A DNA stretch of 64,000 nucleotides from Portulaca oleracea (taxonomy: Eukaryota > Streptophyta > Magnoliopsida > Caryophyllales > Portulacaceae). The notes under the pieces were generated by a model. That model did not search any database and was not told the origin of the DNA. It saw only the letters and a program-made list of their open reading frames with translations. The stretch lies in assembly GCA_029582165.1 (NCBI GenBank), contig CM055892.1:8836254-8900253 (forward strand), written 5' to 3'. The first letter of the stretch is position 1, and every line of letters begins with the position of its first letter. Of this stretch, positions 1-11,213 are shown piece by piece. The position numbers were made by a program, and so were the translations under genes.

Positions 1-31
1 AGCTCATGTGTATCCTAGAGCTACTTGCTAG

Positions 32-34
<3 letters not shown>

Positions 35-88
<54 letters not shown>
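35..88. repeat. (TA)n microsatellite
   Basis: An uninterrupted TA dinucleotide run of about 54 bases. It lies just left of the MITE at 111-614, and a second TA run lies directly right of it, so the MITE appears to have landed inside a longer TA tract. Confidence 0.95.
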
Positions 89-96
<8 letters not shown>

Positions 97-110
97 ATGT
101 ATATATGTAT

Positions 111-612
111 AGGAAAATTGGATTCTAATAATCCCTACTTTTGCAAATTGAATGGTAATAATTCCTACTTTCAATTTGTATTCTGGTGGTCTAAAAAAAA
201 AATTTGTATTGTAGTGGTACCAAATACATCACCACATTCTTTTTATTTTTTTATGCCTACCCCATATTGTTTTTGTTTTTTTCGTTCATGTCCCTAGATA
301 GGTAATGAAATGTAGTTACTAAAACATTTTTTAAATTATTTTTTTGAGATTCCGAGCAATTATTATGATTTTTTAAAAGAAATAAATTTGAAAAAAAATT
401 GGGAGAAATGTTGTAAATTCATTAAAAATCGTGGTAAAGTGTTATACAAAGTTTTGAATCAAATGCAACACAAAATCTATGATATTTTTGGTATACTCTC
501 GATTATGTCCCACTACAATACATTTTTTTTTTTGGACCATCAGAATACAAATTAAAAGTAGGGATTATTGTCATCCAATTTGAAAAAGTAGGGATTATCA
601 GAATCCAATTTT

Positions 613-614
<2 letters not shown>
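111..614. mobile_element. MITE with ~105-bp terminal inverted repeats
   Basis: The left end (111-225) reads AGGAAAATTGGATTCTAATA and onward. The right end (500-614), reverse-complemented, reads AGGAAAATTGGATTCTGATA and stays alignable for about 105 bases, including a shared CCCTACTTT block and the poly-A that follows. The AT-rich middle has no credible coding region. Length (about 0.5 kb), long TIRs and absence of genes fit a miniature inverted-repeat element. The flanks are TA repeats, so the target duplication (probably TA) cannot be delimited and the superfamily is not assigned. Confidence 0.85.

Positions 615-665
<51 letters not shown>
615..665. repeat. (TA)n microsatellite
   Basis: Continuous TA run between the MITE and the long-TIR element that begins at about 669. 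It is probably the right half of the tract interrupted by the MITE. Confidence 0.95.
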
Positions 666-667
<2 letters not shown>

Positions 668-668
668 A

Positions 669-2040
669 GGGAAGTGATCATATGAGCATCGTATTTATGT
701 GAGCATGTGAGCACTAGAAATATGGACCTTTGGATCTTCAATCAATGGTTGGGAAAAATGGAAGAGTTTGCTTTTTTTTTTCACCCTTTAAATGAAGATG
801 GCACGTGAGGCATTAAGTGAAGGAGCAAAAAAAAAAGGGGGAATGAATTGTCTGTATTGGGAAGAGAAAACATGTTTAATTACAATCATGAAGAGACCCA
901 TTGGAAATAAAAAAAAAAAGAGAAATTGATGCATGGGGAGGCAACGTAGGAAGCCTAAACATCAAACACAAAGTTCACCATCTATAGCTGCATGACACAA
1001 TGTCATTCACGAGCAAGCAGACGTCAAAATTGAAGGGAAGAACTAGAGGAGAATTAACGTCAAACACATAATAATTCATCTGGTGATTCGTCTTTTCCGG
1101 ATGGGTGATGATATTTCGACAACTATGGGACCAACTGAAGGAGATTTAAGGTAAGTGAATGGTGGGGGGATTGTTTTTCTCAGTCAGTGTTCATCTGGGT
1201 TCTTTGTTTATCATGAATTTATGGCGTGATGATTGATCGTGATTGATGGTCGGTAGTAGAGATATATATGCATAGTGTTCGATGCTTACAGATAGTCAGG
1301 TTGTTTTCCACAGTGTGATTGATGAATGTCCACTGTGTAATGTGGCGTAACTTCCCTCCTGCAGAGTGAATGTTCGTCTCTCTCACTCACCCATAATCGA
1401 TGGGGGACTGAACAACGAAGGGAGCGAATTCGACAGCAAAAACTAGGACTCGACGACGACAGAGTATACAGTGGGGAAGTTCTCTGGTAGGCGAATTTTC
1501 GGTGCTGAATTAGGGTTCCAGTTTATATGATTTTTCCAATGTGATTTTTGGTGCGAGATTAGGCAACGAATTAAGGCTTTTCCAATGTGAATTCGTTTAT
1601 GTGAGTTTGGCGGGGGATGTCATGAATCAAATTTTGGGGGTTATATGAGTGTTTGTCGCAAGATTTTGTTAATTTCCTTTGATGTATATGGTAGTGAGTG
1701 TGTATTTTTAACAAACGAACTCGTGTTGTAGCTGACGCATCAAAAGGTTGGGTTTTGGGGGTGGGTTTCCCATTATGAAAGTGGTGTGTTATAAGGCTAT
1801 TGTCCACAAGGACATTAGTTGATGTCCACTGATGAAAAGTTGGGTATCCACAATATTTATAAAGTGATTTGAAGGTACGAATTTGTTGTTTAGCTGACAT
1901 TTCAAATTGTTTGGTTTTGGGGGTGAGTTTCCTAGTATAGAACTGGGATGTTATATGATTGTTGTCCCCAGTTATTGTTTTTTATGTATACTGAATTAAA
2001 TTTAAGTGGGAGTTGATTGTTGTCCACATTAGCATTAATT
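669..2040 (+). repeat. left arm of long TIR
   Basis: Inverted partner of 4500-5596. Conserved blocks include the terminal ~150 bp, the segment around 1490-1610 (GAATTAGGGTTCCA and GTGCGAGATTAGGCAACGAA) and 1900-2040 (GGTTTTGGGGGTGAGTTTCC). The arm is longer than its partner because of indels and an internal near-repeat at 1745-1830 versus 1910-1990. Confidence 0.7.
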
Positions 2041-4010
2041 AATATCCATTGATGAAACTGGTGATGTGCACATTGACATTATGTGTTTTTAATATACGAA
2101 TTCGTTATGTCCACATTGATAATGGTCGATGCCCCATAATGTTTAATGTCCACATCCATTTTGTTTAATGTCCATACTCGACATACTCGATGTCCACTGC
2201 TGTTATGTAGTATGACCATACTAATTGTACATGTTAAAACAATTCAATATTATTTGGTGGTAATACTGATGATTTGTGGGTTGTTGACCAGGGATCAGCA
2301 TAGTCCCGCTTGTTTTGGAGTTCCTCGGGTTGTGCTCACATTAATAGTTAAGGATTTTTCGTCCGCAAGTAATGAAGTGGAAGATGGTTCAAGTCTAGTA
2401 TGCTCACATATTCTAGGAACGTTTTCTGAGGTGGCCCCTACTCGGATCGAGGGTGCAGATCCAGCTGAAGATGAATCCTCGTTGCGCAACAGGATGAGCA
2501 ACAACTTGTGTTTCATTGTAGGAAAAACATTTGGAAGTGTTGAGGAAGCTGTATTGTGTAGTAGAATTTGTATTCCTATAGTTTAAGATATTTTTATTGT
2601 CAAGTTAATTGCATGAACAATACTCGGCGTGTTGTTTAGTTTTTTTCCTTTATTTTTTCTTTTTCCTTTCTATCAGAACATAGTATTTGTTTGGTATGCA
2701 AAAACATATTTGTTGGATGTATTTGCAGAAAAATGTTGATGTGTTTGTGTCTTCCATTCAGTTGTACTTGACGTGTACATTTGTAATGGTTGGTGTCTGC
2801 AGCGACTTTGTTGGATGTCCACTGCTATTATGTTGGATGTCCACATCCATGATGTTTTGATGTCCATAACTCATCAAACAATATAATGCAATATGTTAAC
2901 AATGAAAATATTAGAATGAAGGCATTTGATGAAGCATGGGGAATTGTTTAAGCGTGGAATGGATTATTATGTATCCAAAAAAAAAAAGAAAAAAAAGATA
3001 AGTAAGGCTATTGCATTACGATGAGTATGGAAAGCTAGGAGTCACTATGGAAGGCTACTGAGTGTAATCTGTGTCCATAATAATACTGCATGATGTCCAC
3101 ATCCTATTGTATTGGTTGTCCATATTAATAATATTTGATGTCCATTGTTGTTATACTTGATGACTATATTAATAATAATTGATGTTCATTGCTGTTATTC
3201 TTGATGTTCCCTACTGTTGTGCTTGAGTGTATTGTATGTGAATAATGTTAATACTGAATGATTCCTTGCTATTATAATCGATGTCCATATTAATAATACT
3301 TGATGTCCACTATTATTATTCTTGATGTGCCATGTTGTTGTGCTTGCGTGTATTGTGTTCCAATAATGTTATTCTTGATGTATTTTGTTCTAATACTTAA
3401 TGTCCCCTACTATTGTACTTGATGTCCATGTTGGTAATGCTTGATGTTCACTACTGTTGTTCTTGGATGTCTAGTTTGTATGACGTCATAATGCATTGTA
3501 ATGATCTATGAACCTAATGTCCTTGCAATTTATACTTGAAGTTCGATGTTCACTTCATGTAATTTGAAGGTCAAGTATTAATGTGCATGAGTGTATTGTG
3601 AGTCATGAATATTAATATTTGATGTCCTCTGTTGTTATACTTGATGTCCTTGCTGATATAACTTGATGTCCACTGTTGTTATTGTTTAATGTCCACAACC
3701 TAAAATGATGGATGTCCTCACTCTTGAAAAATATATCAATTGCGCACACATGAGATGAACGTGCACATACCAATTAAATGAATAAAAATATATCAATACA
3801 CGCCAATTAAATCCCCCACATGATTGGGTATCATGCATACGAAGAAACATGTTGTCCACAGTCCATATGCGCATTGTCCTTTTTAGTAATACTTGATGTC
3901 CACAATCCAAACTAAATGCCCATCACTATTTACAAATGAATAAAACTACATGATGGATGCCCTGTCCACATGCATGATGTCCTGTTTGGTAATACTTAAT
4001 GTCCACAGTG
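2041..4010. repeat. degenerate ~22-bp minisatellite (TTGATGTCCAC type)
   Basis: The phrase TTGATGTCCAC followed by TGTTGTTATAC-like sequence recurs many times at roughly 22-bp steps, most clearly at 3070-3460 and 3600-3720. Units are heavily diverged and some are missing. Outside this core the same words occur in inverted orientation within the right arm (4430-4790, GTGGACATCATTATAC-like). An open frame at 2146-2586 overlaps the left part, but no domain is recognised with confidence. Confidence 0.65.
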
Positions 4011-4499
4011 TCAAATGATGGATGCCTTGACTCTTGACGACAGCGTATCCTGTTGTATAGGAGTTACATCTCGTCGATGTCTGGTACGCCTCATTGCGCT
4101 TTGCACAGGACCACCGGTTCCAGCAGCTTCCCTCAACCTCCTTGATGTGCGCGTCGGGCGGGATACGTTGTTGCTCTTCCTTCGTTTCAAGGACACGTCG
4201 ATGTCTCGGAGTCATCTAAGGCACATGGGATGGGCTGGTTGTCCGTGGTGTCAGTTGCACGCGACTTCTTCCTCCCATATAATCTTGCCAATAGTTGTGG
4301 GTCTCGAGGTGCAAATTCTACTTCGTTCACACTGTATAGTTGAACACACACATATACATTTTTTATTGAATAATGGAGGCATAAGGTAACCCAACATCCA
4401 CAATAACATCGAGCTTGTCATCAGTGAATATCAAGTATATTAAAAACAGGTAATACCATTGTGGAAATCACCAGTTTCATCCGTGGATATCACGTAATG

Positions 4500-5593
4500 T
4501 CAATGTGGACAACAATCAGATACCACTTAAAATTAATTCAATATACATAAAAAGCAACAAATGTGGAGAACAATCATATAACATCCCTAGTTTCATACGA
4601 GGAAACCCACCCCCAAAACCCAAAATTTTGAAATTTCAGTTGCACAACAAATTGATTCATTCAAATCACTTCATCAATACTGTGGACACCCCTACTTACA
4701 TAAGTGGACATTAACTAATGTCACTGTGGACATTAACTTATGTCACTGTGGACAACACACACTCACTACTGTGGACATCATTATACACATCAATGGACAT
4801 CCCTTGCCAAATTTGATCTTGACAACCCCCGCCAACTTCCCACCTTTATCAACCCAACCACCTTTCACTAGTGGGCATTTATTACTATTATTGTGAACAT
4901 TCACCATTGACTTTCGAAATTTCAAATATATGAAAACAAATCGAAAATCTGCGTTCACCCAGACTAACCTTTTACTTTCATCTCCCACATGGACCTCCTT
5001 CGCACTTCCTTGCTCAGCCATTGAATTCGAAATTTCACATATCTGAAACCACATACAATCGTTTCAATGAATTCAACCCTAAAAAAATCACATAACAAAT
5101 TCACATTAGAATAACCCTAATTCGCTGCATAAATCCGCACCGAAAACAACATTGGAACCCTAATTCATCACCAAAAAATTGCCTACCTGATTATGGATGA
5201 GTCCCTATCTGTGATCGTAGAGTCGCTGTTTTCGCCGTCGAAATCTGTGTAGCAGGGCAGTTCACTATGTCGTCGAAAATCTCTATAGCAGGGCAACAGA
5301 GCAGTTCACCGTTGACTATGGATGGGGAGGGGGGAGATGAAAGTTCATTGTGCAGTTCAAACTTTAATTATGAGTTTTTGGAATTGATAATCTAGCAATT
5401 CATGCGCCGTTATTGGGAAAGTTGTTCCTTTTTCTCTTTTTTTTTTGTTCCCAACCCTCACGTGCCATCTTCATTAAATGGCTGAAAAAAAAGGCAAACT
5501 CTTCCATTTTTCCCAACCATTGATTGAAGATCCAAGGGTCAATATCTTTACTGCTCACATGCTCACATAAATACAATGCTCATATGATCACTT

Positions 5594-5596
<3 letters not shown>
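4500..5596 (-). repeat. right arm of long TIR
   Basis: Inverted partner of the left arm: 5596 inward matches 669 outward, 5190-5085 matches 1490-1610, and 4640-4500 matches 1900-2040. No coding region is supported in it. Confidence 0.7.

Positions 5597-5640
<44 letters not shown>
5597..5640. repeat. (TA)n microsatellite
   Basis: TA run lying exactly between the right end of the long-TIR element and the truncated start of the LINE at 5642. With 615-665 it brackets the long-TIR element, suggesting that element also inserted into, or generated, a TA tract. Confidence 0.95.
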
Positions 5641-5641
<1 letters not shown>

Positions 5642-5643
<2 letters not shown>

Positions 5644-6862
5644 CTTGATGGAAGCTTTCAAACACTTCTCTGCGGTAACTGGACTTGAAGCCAATCTGCA
5701 TAAATCAGAAGTCGTCTTTGGTGGGGTACGAGATAAAGAAGCTGCCGTTCTCAGGGATCTTACGGGCGTTGAAATGGGTACCCTCCCCTTCAAATACCTA
5801 GGGGTTCCTATTTCCTCAAGCAGACTCACCAAGACGGATTGTATGCTCCTCGCCGAAAAAATCACTGCACGCATAAGGGTATGGGCTTCAAGGAACATCT
5901 CCTACGCAGACCGAGCAACTCTAATCCATTTAGTCCTTATGGTGATCTATGGTTTCTGGGCTCGCATATTCATAATTCCCAAGACAACGTCAGAAGAAAT
6001 TAATAAGATATGCCGGAATTTCCTCTAGAGCTCAACAGCGGAGTACCACTGCCCTCCATTAGTGGCTTGGGATGAGGTTTGCACCCCTAAGGCCATTATA
6101 GCCAAGCTTGTCTGGGATATTCATAGTAACAAACAAATCTTATGGATCTATGAATGATACCTCAAAGGAAAATCATGATGGGATTACACCATTCCCTATG
6201 ATACTTGTACCTACTTCAAGCACCTATGTGAGGTCAAAGAAGAAATCAAATGGGGTTGTAATCCGGGGAGAAAATGGGAATGGAGGACAACACCCGATGG
6301 ATGCTATAGAGTAGCTCAAGGATTTTGCTGGCTTATGGGACACAGAAGCCACCCCGAATGGGTGAAAATCCCTTGGAACTCCTTCACCATTCCTAGACAG
6401 AGATTCATCACATGGGTGTTGATGCACGACAAGCTTCTTGTCCGAGCTCGAACAACTAGATGGACCCAGGTAGAAGACACTACTTGCGCTCTGTGTGAAA
6501 GAAAATGAAACACAGGACCACATATTCCTCAGATGCACCTATGCTCAGGAAGTACTAGGGACTTTAGCAGGTGGATAGAGGAACCACAGCTAAACCAGCA
6601 CAGAATCACATCAATCTGTGCATGGCTGATGTCTTCCGTCAAAGCCAAGGGGGGCAAATCTCTCCTTACTGCTTTATTTAACGCGACAGTCTATCATATC
6701 TGGTAGGAACGGAACGCTCGAGTGCACAAAAACATCAAAAGCCCACCGGCCACAGTAATCAAGCAAATCAAACAGGACCTAGTCTATCGGGCATTATCAA
6801 TAGGGAGAAAGGGTAAAAGAAACAACCACATTAGACAAGTCCTCTGTAACTTAAAAGCTTGA
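5642..6862 (+). pseudogene. LINE (non-LTR) reverse transcriptase C-terminus with zf-RVT, 5'-truncated
   Basis: Residues translated from 5645-6028 carry the plant LINE signature after the RT palm: GLEANLHKSEVVFGG, then LPFKYLGVPISS, then a WASRNISYADRATLI-type segment. After a stop at about 6026, frames broken by several indels continue to a stop at 6860-6862 and show the zf-RVT region (F-I-P-R-Q-R-F-I-T-W near 6400, then a Cys-x2-Cys and His cluster near 6490-6540). The RT catalytic motifs, the endonuclease and the 5' end are absent; the sequence starts abruptly at the TA tract. No poly-A tail is evident. It is a dead fragment, possibly the 3' part of a LINE interrupted by the long-TIR element. 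Confidence 0.85.
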
Positions 6863-7309
6863 GCCTAGGGCTCCCGCCCCTCCTCTATGTTGTACCTATT
6901 CACTTTGGTTATAAATTGCAAGTTCTTTGCTTTTGCAATATATAATGGTTTGTTAGTTGAGTTAGAGTAATAGAGAGCTTTGAGCCTCCTTTGTTTATGA
7001 GTGTCCTAATAACTCTCGAAATTTCTACTTCTATATCTTGATTTGGCTAATCAAGTGATGATAAGTAGAGCTTGTTTTTGATCTCTTGGTTGGGTTTCCA
7101 TATCCGAGAGTGAGATTGCAAGTCCTAGCCCATGTATTCTTCGTTTATGATGTTGTTGTATCAAATGAGCTCACTTGTTTATCTTTTATCTCATTTGTTT
7201 TCCTTTCCTTTATGCTAAGTTTCATACTTAGATTGAAGTTTGACGTGAGTTTGTTCTTGCTTGAAGTCTCTTCATGTGTGTGTAGTTCTTGCACTCTAAT
7301 TTGAACGAG
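6863..7309. other. unassigned AT-rich spacer with a weak LTR-like match
   Basis: No gene seen. A stretch near 7035-7075 (CTTGATTTGGCTAATCAAGT, then GTAGAGCTT) resembles the reverse complement of the Gy-1 LTR near 9570-9612. This part may therefore be a very diverged LTR scrap, but the match is short. Confidence 0.35.
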
Positions 7310-8058
7310 CTATACATACATCAGTATGCTCATGCAACTAAACAGTACCTACCCAAACTTCCAACAACATTGGAAGGACGAGACATACTTAACGGAAAGA
7401 GTCATTCTGACACCATTAAATGAAACAGTTGAAAAAATAAATGACTTCATCCCAACTTTGTCCAATCAGACAAAGGGCATACCGAAGTCATGATTAAATC
7501 TCCCCTGAATTAACAAAATCATGCATGTGAACAAGAATGCATGGTTCCTACTGAATTTCTGAATAAATTAACTTTCTCAGGGTTGCCAAATCATCTCTTG
7601 GAGCTTAAATTTGGAGTCCCAATAATGTTATTGAGGAATTTAAATCCAAGAATTGGACTTTGTAATGGAGCAAGATTATTGATCGCCTATTTAGGTGATT
7701 ACATTGTTGAGGGGATGATCATTTCATGAAATAAAATTGGGACTAAGGCAATAATCCCAAGAATAGCTCTTAGCTCAAGTGATCCAAATTTTTTATTTGT
7801 CATAAAAAGGAGACAATGTCCATTAAGAGTGTACTATGCCATGACAACTAAGAAAAGTGAAGGACAACAACTCAAAAAAAGTTGGAGTGTTCTTGCCAAA
7901 GCTAGTGTTTAGTCATGAAAAGTTATATGTGGCAATGTCAAGAGTAACCCCCCGCAGACGGATTGAAGTTTTTAATCAACGAAGAGGATGAAAATTTTAA
8001 AGGATTTACTAGAAACATAGTGTCCAAAGAAGTTTTCAAAAACATATCCAATGTATAA
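7310..8058 (+). pseudogene. PIF1-like / Helitron RepHel helicase C-terminus, degenerate
   Basis: Conceptual translation across several frames gives the C-terminal part of a plant PIF1-type helicase: T-E-R-V-I-L-T-P-L-N-E-T-V near 7400; PTEFLNKLTFSGLPNHLLEL from 7544; G-V-P-I-M-L-L-R-N-L-N then G-L-C-N-G-A-R-L near 7615-7680; and a final Y-V-A-M-S-R-V-T motif near 7930. The sequence runs to a stop at 8056-8058. The Walker A part and, if it was a Helitron, the Rep domain are missing. At least three stops or frameshifts interrupt it. Domain order matches Helitron-encoded helicases and host PIF1 alike; in plants isolated fragments of this kind are usually Helitron debris (inference). Confidence 0.85.
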
Positions 8059-8099
8059 AACTACATACAATTTTATCTGTCATCTTATTAATGTAGAAA

Positions 8100-8910
8100 C
8101 TCCTTCTGTGCAAATGACATTCATAACAACAGAATAAAGATCATTGGCCTTAACAAGCGACAAGGACACTTGAGGAAGCCTCGCAGCAAAGACACTCGAA
8201 GGAAGCACTGGGTTTTGAAGTGAAAGACAATAAACAGAGAAGTTTCTCTAGAGATTGCAAATCTAATTTCTATCCTTTTTCTGAACCAGACTAATTGATT
8301 GTGACTGCCTGAATTGTAGGAAACAATCAATCGAAGACTAAGGAAAAGAAACAACTGCAATTTCCAAAAGGCTTACAGAAAGGAAAGCAGAATCAAGACA
8401 AATTTGGAAGGAAGAAGAACACACAAAGAAAGAAGGTATTCGAAGAATTCCAACGACACTGGATTTGCGAACCCGACAACTATAAGAAGATGATGTATCA
8501 ATCAAAGAAACTTAATGATTCCACGGAAGCAATCGGGTGTGCAAAACAGAGAAAAGCGTGTTCTGTGTTTTGTGTGAAGTTCTCTCTTCGAGTAGAGAGG
8601 AAAAGGTGTTGAGTGTGAGTTTTGATTGAGTGCTTACAAATCCTTAACGGAATTAGGTTTTGTTTTAGACTCGTGTAATCGAATCCTACAAAGAATTAGG
8701 AATCGATCAGTGTTTACATCAAACGAAGGTTTGGTGGGTGTTTTTTTTAGAAAACTTTGAAGCGTCCTTTGCAAGACGCTTGGTTCTCAGTAACCCCAAG
8801 GACGTTTACCTTTGGTTGTTTCAAACTCTTTCTATTCTATTGAAATAAAGGAGGTTATTCAGTTTCTACTTATTGTCCTTTATTTTGTAGCTTATTATTG
8901 AACTACTTTG
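8100..8910 (+). repeat. old copia-type LTR, diverged relative of the Cop-1 LTRs
   Basis: Reads parallel to the minus strand of the Cop-1 LTR at 13900-14874. Shared landmarks include CAGACTAATTGATTG, TTCCACGGAAGCAATCGGGTG, CCTTAACGGAATTAGG, GCGTCC(T)TTGCAAGACGCTTGG, a poly-T-interrupted GGTGTG block and TTATTGTCCTTTATTTTGTA. It is opposite in orientation to the Cop-1 LTRs and much more diverged, with no internal region attached, so it is an old solo LTR or fragment. Confidence 0.75.
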
Positions 8911-9080
8911 AAGGGTTTTTTGCATTTTGGACCCCAAACTTTAGAGGTATTTATATTCTGAACCATTGGTTTTCAACATTAACTTTTTAGACCCTAAAAT
9001 TCGTAAGCTTAATAAAAAAGGACCTTAAAGTTTTTGGGCTGAAGAAAAAGGCCCCTGTCTCATTCTTTGTTTTTAAGGCA
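8911..9080. other. unassigned sequence left of Host-LTR
   Basis: Short non-coding stretch containing GGGTTTTTTGCATTTTGGACCCCAAACTTT, a wording common at the edges of small plant repeats. No second terminus or inverted partner is visible here. Confidence 0.3.
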
Positions 9081-9312
9081 TGGCGCGATGGGAGAATTGA
9101 TGGTTCTAGCTTGAGTTGTTGGTGTAGAAGAGAGGAGAGAAATCCATATATAATAGAATAAGGGGAGAAAGATGAACATCTCAATCACTCATGCTTGAAC
9201 TTCTCATCAATAGCCTTGAACTTGAATAATAACAAGAATAATAACCAAAATCAACCAATATCAATAACCTTGAACACCAAATGGGATTGGATATGACCTT
9301 TGATAAAGGTAG
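9081..9312 (-). repeat. Host-LTR segment 1 (3' end of a gypsy LTR)
   Basis: The reverse complement aligns with the 3' ends of the CRM-1 LTRs (29640-29772, 35300-35427): a TGGCG(C/T)G(A/G)TGGGAGA-like terminus, CTAGCTTGAG, CAACCAATATCAATAACCTTGAACACCAAA and GGATATGACCTTTGATAAAGG. It stops at 9312 where Gy-1 begins and resumes at 19193. It is more diverged from CRM-1 than the two CRM-1 LTRs are from each other, so it is a related but distinct family. Confidence 0.8.
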
Positions 9313-10102
9313 TGATGTATCCTAGACAAAACAAATGGATTCTCTAAACAACTAGGAACATCAATGTGGTTTAGCGTCCCAATTTCAGCACAACAACACC
9401 CAAAATGGATCGACCAACAACAATGCACATAGAAAACGACCAAAACAGAGGATAGAACATGTGAAAATCAATCAATAAAGACTCACCATGATCGATTATC
9501 ACAAGGGCTTCTTAATCTCCTTCTTAGTTACAAATTCACCTTCTAAGAATTCGATTAAGCTCTACCAATCACCTACTTGATTAGCCAAATCAAGTTACAG
9601 TAGTAGAAATGAGACTTGAGGGAAACTCACAACCTTGAGAGCAAGAAGCTTCTTGAAGTTTAGGGTAATATTCAGATTAATTGTCCAAACCGATTACAAA
9701 GGGGGTTTATATATATATCCAACAGAATATTGTAACTAATCCAGCTAATTAGGGGTTTCTTGAGCAAAAAGAAAACCTCCTAATCTGACTTAAAGAAGAT
9801 AATAACTTTTTATTATATTAGCCAATATATTTCAAACATAAGCAGCTCCGGATGAATGTCCTTTAACCGCATCTAGAATGTGGTGTGTGAACGTCCTTCA
9901 GTCTGAGCAAATGACATGATATGTGAATGTCCTTCATTCTGAGCAAATTGGCCGCTATGTCTGGAAGATTGAAGTAAACACTGGAGATGATTTACGAGGT
10001 GAAGGACATTGGCCTGCCAAATGATAAACTCCCTTCTTGGTGTCACCCACAACCAAGTAACAAGCTTGGATGACTTGAGCGTGCTTGGTATGATTACCAT
10101 CA
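9313..10102 (-). repeat. Gy-1 3' LTR
   Basis: 790 bp, near-identical along its length to 18405-19192. A TATA-like GTTTATATATATATCC (reverse strand) lies near 9703-9718. The integrase frame continues about 49 codons into this LTR. Confidence 0.9.
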
Positions 10103-11213
10103 TCCCCCCCAAGTTGAGAAAAGTTTGTCCTCAAACTTGGAAGACCTTCATCCTTAGCATAATAAGGCCTCAAGTCAGACACGTTGAATGTGGCACTTCC
10201 TCCATAACCATCCGAAAGTTCAAGCTTGTAGGCATTGTCTCCAACTTTTTCCAGCACTTCAAATGGTCCATCAGTCCTTGGAACCAATTTACCTTTCCTC
10301 TTAGATGGAAAACGATCCTTCCTTAGGTGAATCCAAACAAGATCCCTAGGTTGGAAAACCATCTTTCTTCGGTTCTTGTTGGCTGAATTGGAAACCTTCT
10401 CATTGAAATTTGCTATCTTCTCTCGGACTTGCTGATGTAGCGCTTGAATCTCGGTTCTCACACTAGCGTCATGGCTAAACCTGGTTGAGGTAATAATAGG
10501 GGCCAAATCCATAGGGGTGATTGGATTTTTCCCATATACTATTTGAAATGGAGACAAACCAGTAGCTTTGCTAGGAGCTCTATTAAATGCAAACTCAGCA
10601 TGAGGTAGCAAAGTGTCCCATCCCTTCCTATTTTTGTTCCCCAAGGACCTTAGCAGTGTACCAAGGGTCCTATTAGTAACCTCCTTTTGATCGTCTGTTT
10701 GGGGGTGACATGCAGTGCTCAATTTGAGTTGGGTACCAAGCTTCTTCCATAAAGTTACCCAAAAATGGCTCAAGAACTTCGCATCCCTATCTGAGACCAT
10801 AGATTCATACAACTTAACCACCTCTTGGAAGTACAACTCAGCAACTTTCATAGCATAGTGTGACAAGGAATAAAATGGGCCATCTTAGAAAAACGATCAA
10901 CAACTACCATAATAGAGTCTTTACCTCTGGGCGTTCTAGGCAACCCAATAATGAAGTCTAGGCTGATATCTTCCCAAGGACTTTGAGGAATGGGCAGTGG
11001 TGTGTAAAGTCCTTGAGGCAGACTGTGACTCTTCGAGAGTTGGCATATTGAACACCTCCTGATCAGATGCTCAACGTCCTTCTTCATTTTAGGCCAATAG
11101 TAATGTTCCTTCATCATCAAGGTAATCTTCTCAATCCCAAAATGTCCTGCCAAGCTACCTCCATGAACATCCAAGATGAGAAGTTCACGTAAGCTGCTCT
11201 TTGGAATGCACAA
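9955..11213 (-). pseudogene. Gy-1 integrase
   Basis: Two overlapping frames (10848-11213, then 9955-10866) together cover integrase. The zinc-binding region is G-H-F-G-I-E-K then H-L-I-R-R-C-S-I-C-Q-L (an HHCC type). The core has the first Asp in L-D-F-I-I-G-L-P and the second in M-V-S-D-R-D-A-K-F, and the Glu occurs in a Q-K-E-V-T-N-R-T-L variant of the usual G-Q-T-E-V. The C-terminus has GPFEVLEKVGDNAYKLEL and T-F-N-V-S-D-L-R-P-Y-Y. A frameshift at about 10850 separates the halves after the motif H-F-I-P-C-H-T. The frame passes the purine tract and enters the 3' LTR. No chromodomain motif is obvious. Confidence 0.85.
10103..10115 (-). promoter_or_regulatory. Gy-1 polypurine tract
   Basis: On the minus strand AACTTGGGGGGGA immediately precedes the LTR start TGATGG, the expected plus-strand priming site for reverse transcription. 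Confidence 0.8.

Larger units (their letters stand above)
669..5596. mobile_element. long-TIR DNA element (foldback or MULE-like)
   Basis: The two ends are inverted copies: 669-820 matches the reverse complement of 5440-5596 (shared GAAGTGATCATATGAGCAT and TCAATCAATGGTTGGGAAAA). The inverted similarity continues inward in blocks: 1490-1610 pairs with 5085-5190, and 1900-2040 pairs with 4500-4640. The arms are therefore over 1 kb each. The middle is a degenerate 22-bp repeat plus short open frames with no recognised domain; I see no transposase. The flanks are TA runs, so a target duplication cannot be read. Very long imperfect TIRs around repetitive sequence are typical of foldback and some Mutator-like elements. 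It looks non-autonomous. Confidence 0.75.

Noticed and set aside
2146..2586. Open frame with a G-K-T-F-G-S-V-E-E-A-V segment resembling the start of FAR1-type domains
   Set aside because: Only about 12 residues resemble the family and the frame stops a few residues later; no zinc ligands, MULE transposase or SWIM domain follows on this strand.
3946..4389. Open frames on both strands with Arg-rich or Cys-containing sequence in the core of the long-TIR element
   Set aside because: No recognised domain on either strand, and the two frames overlap each other; not supported as a gene.
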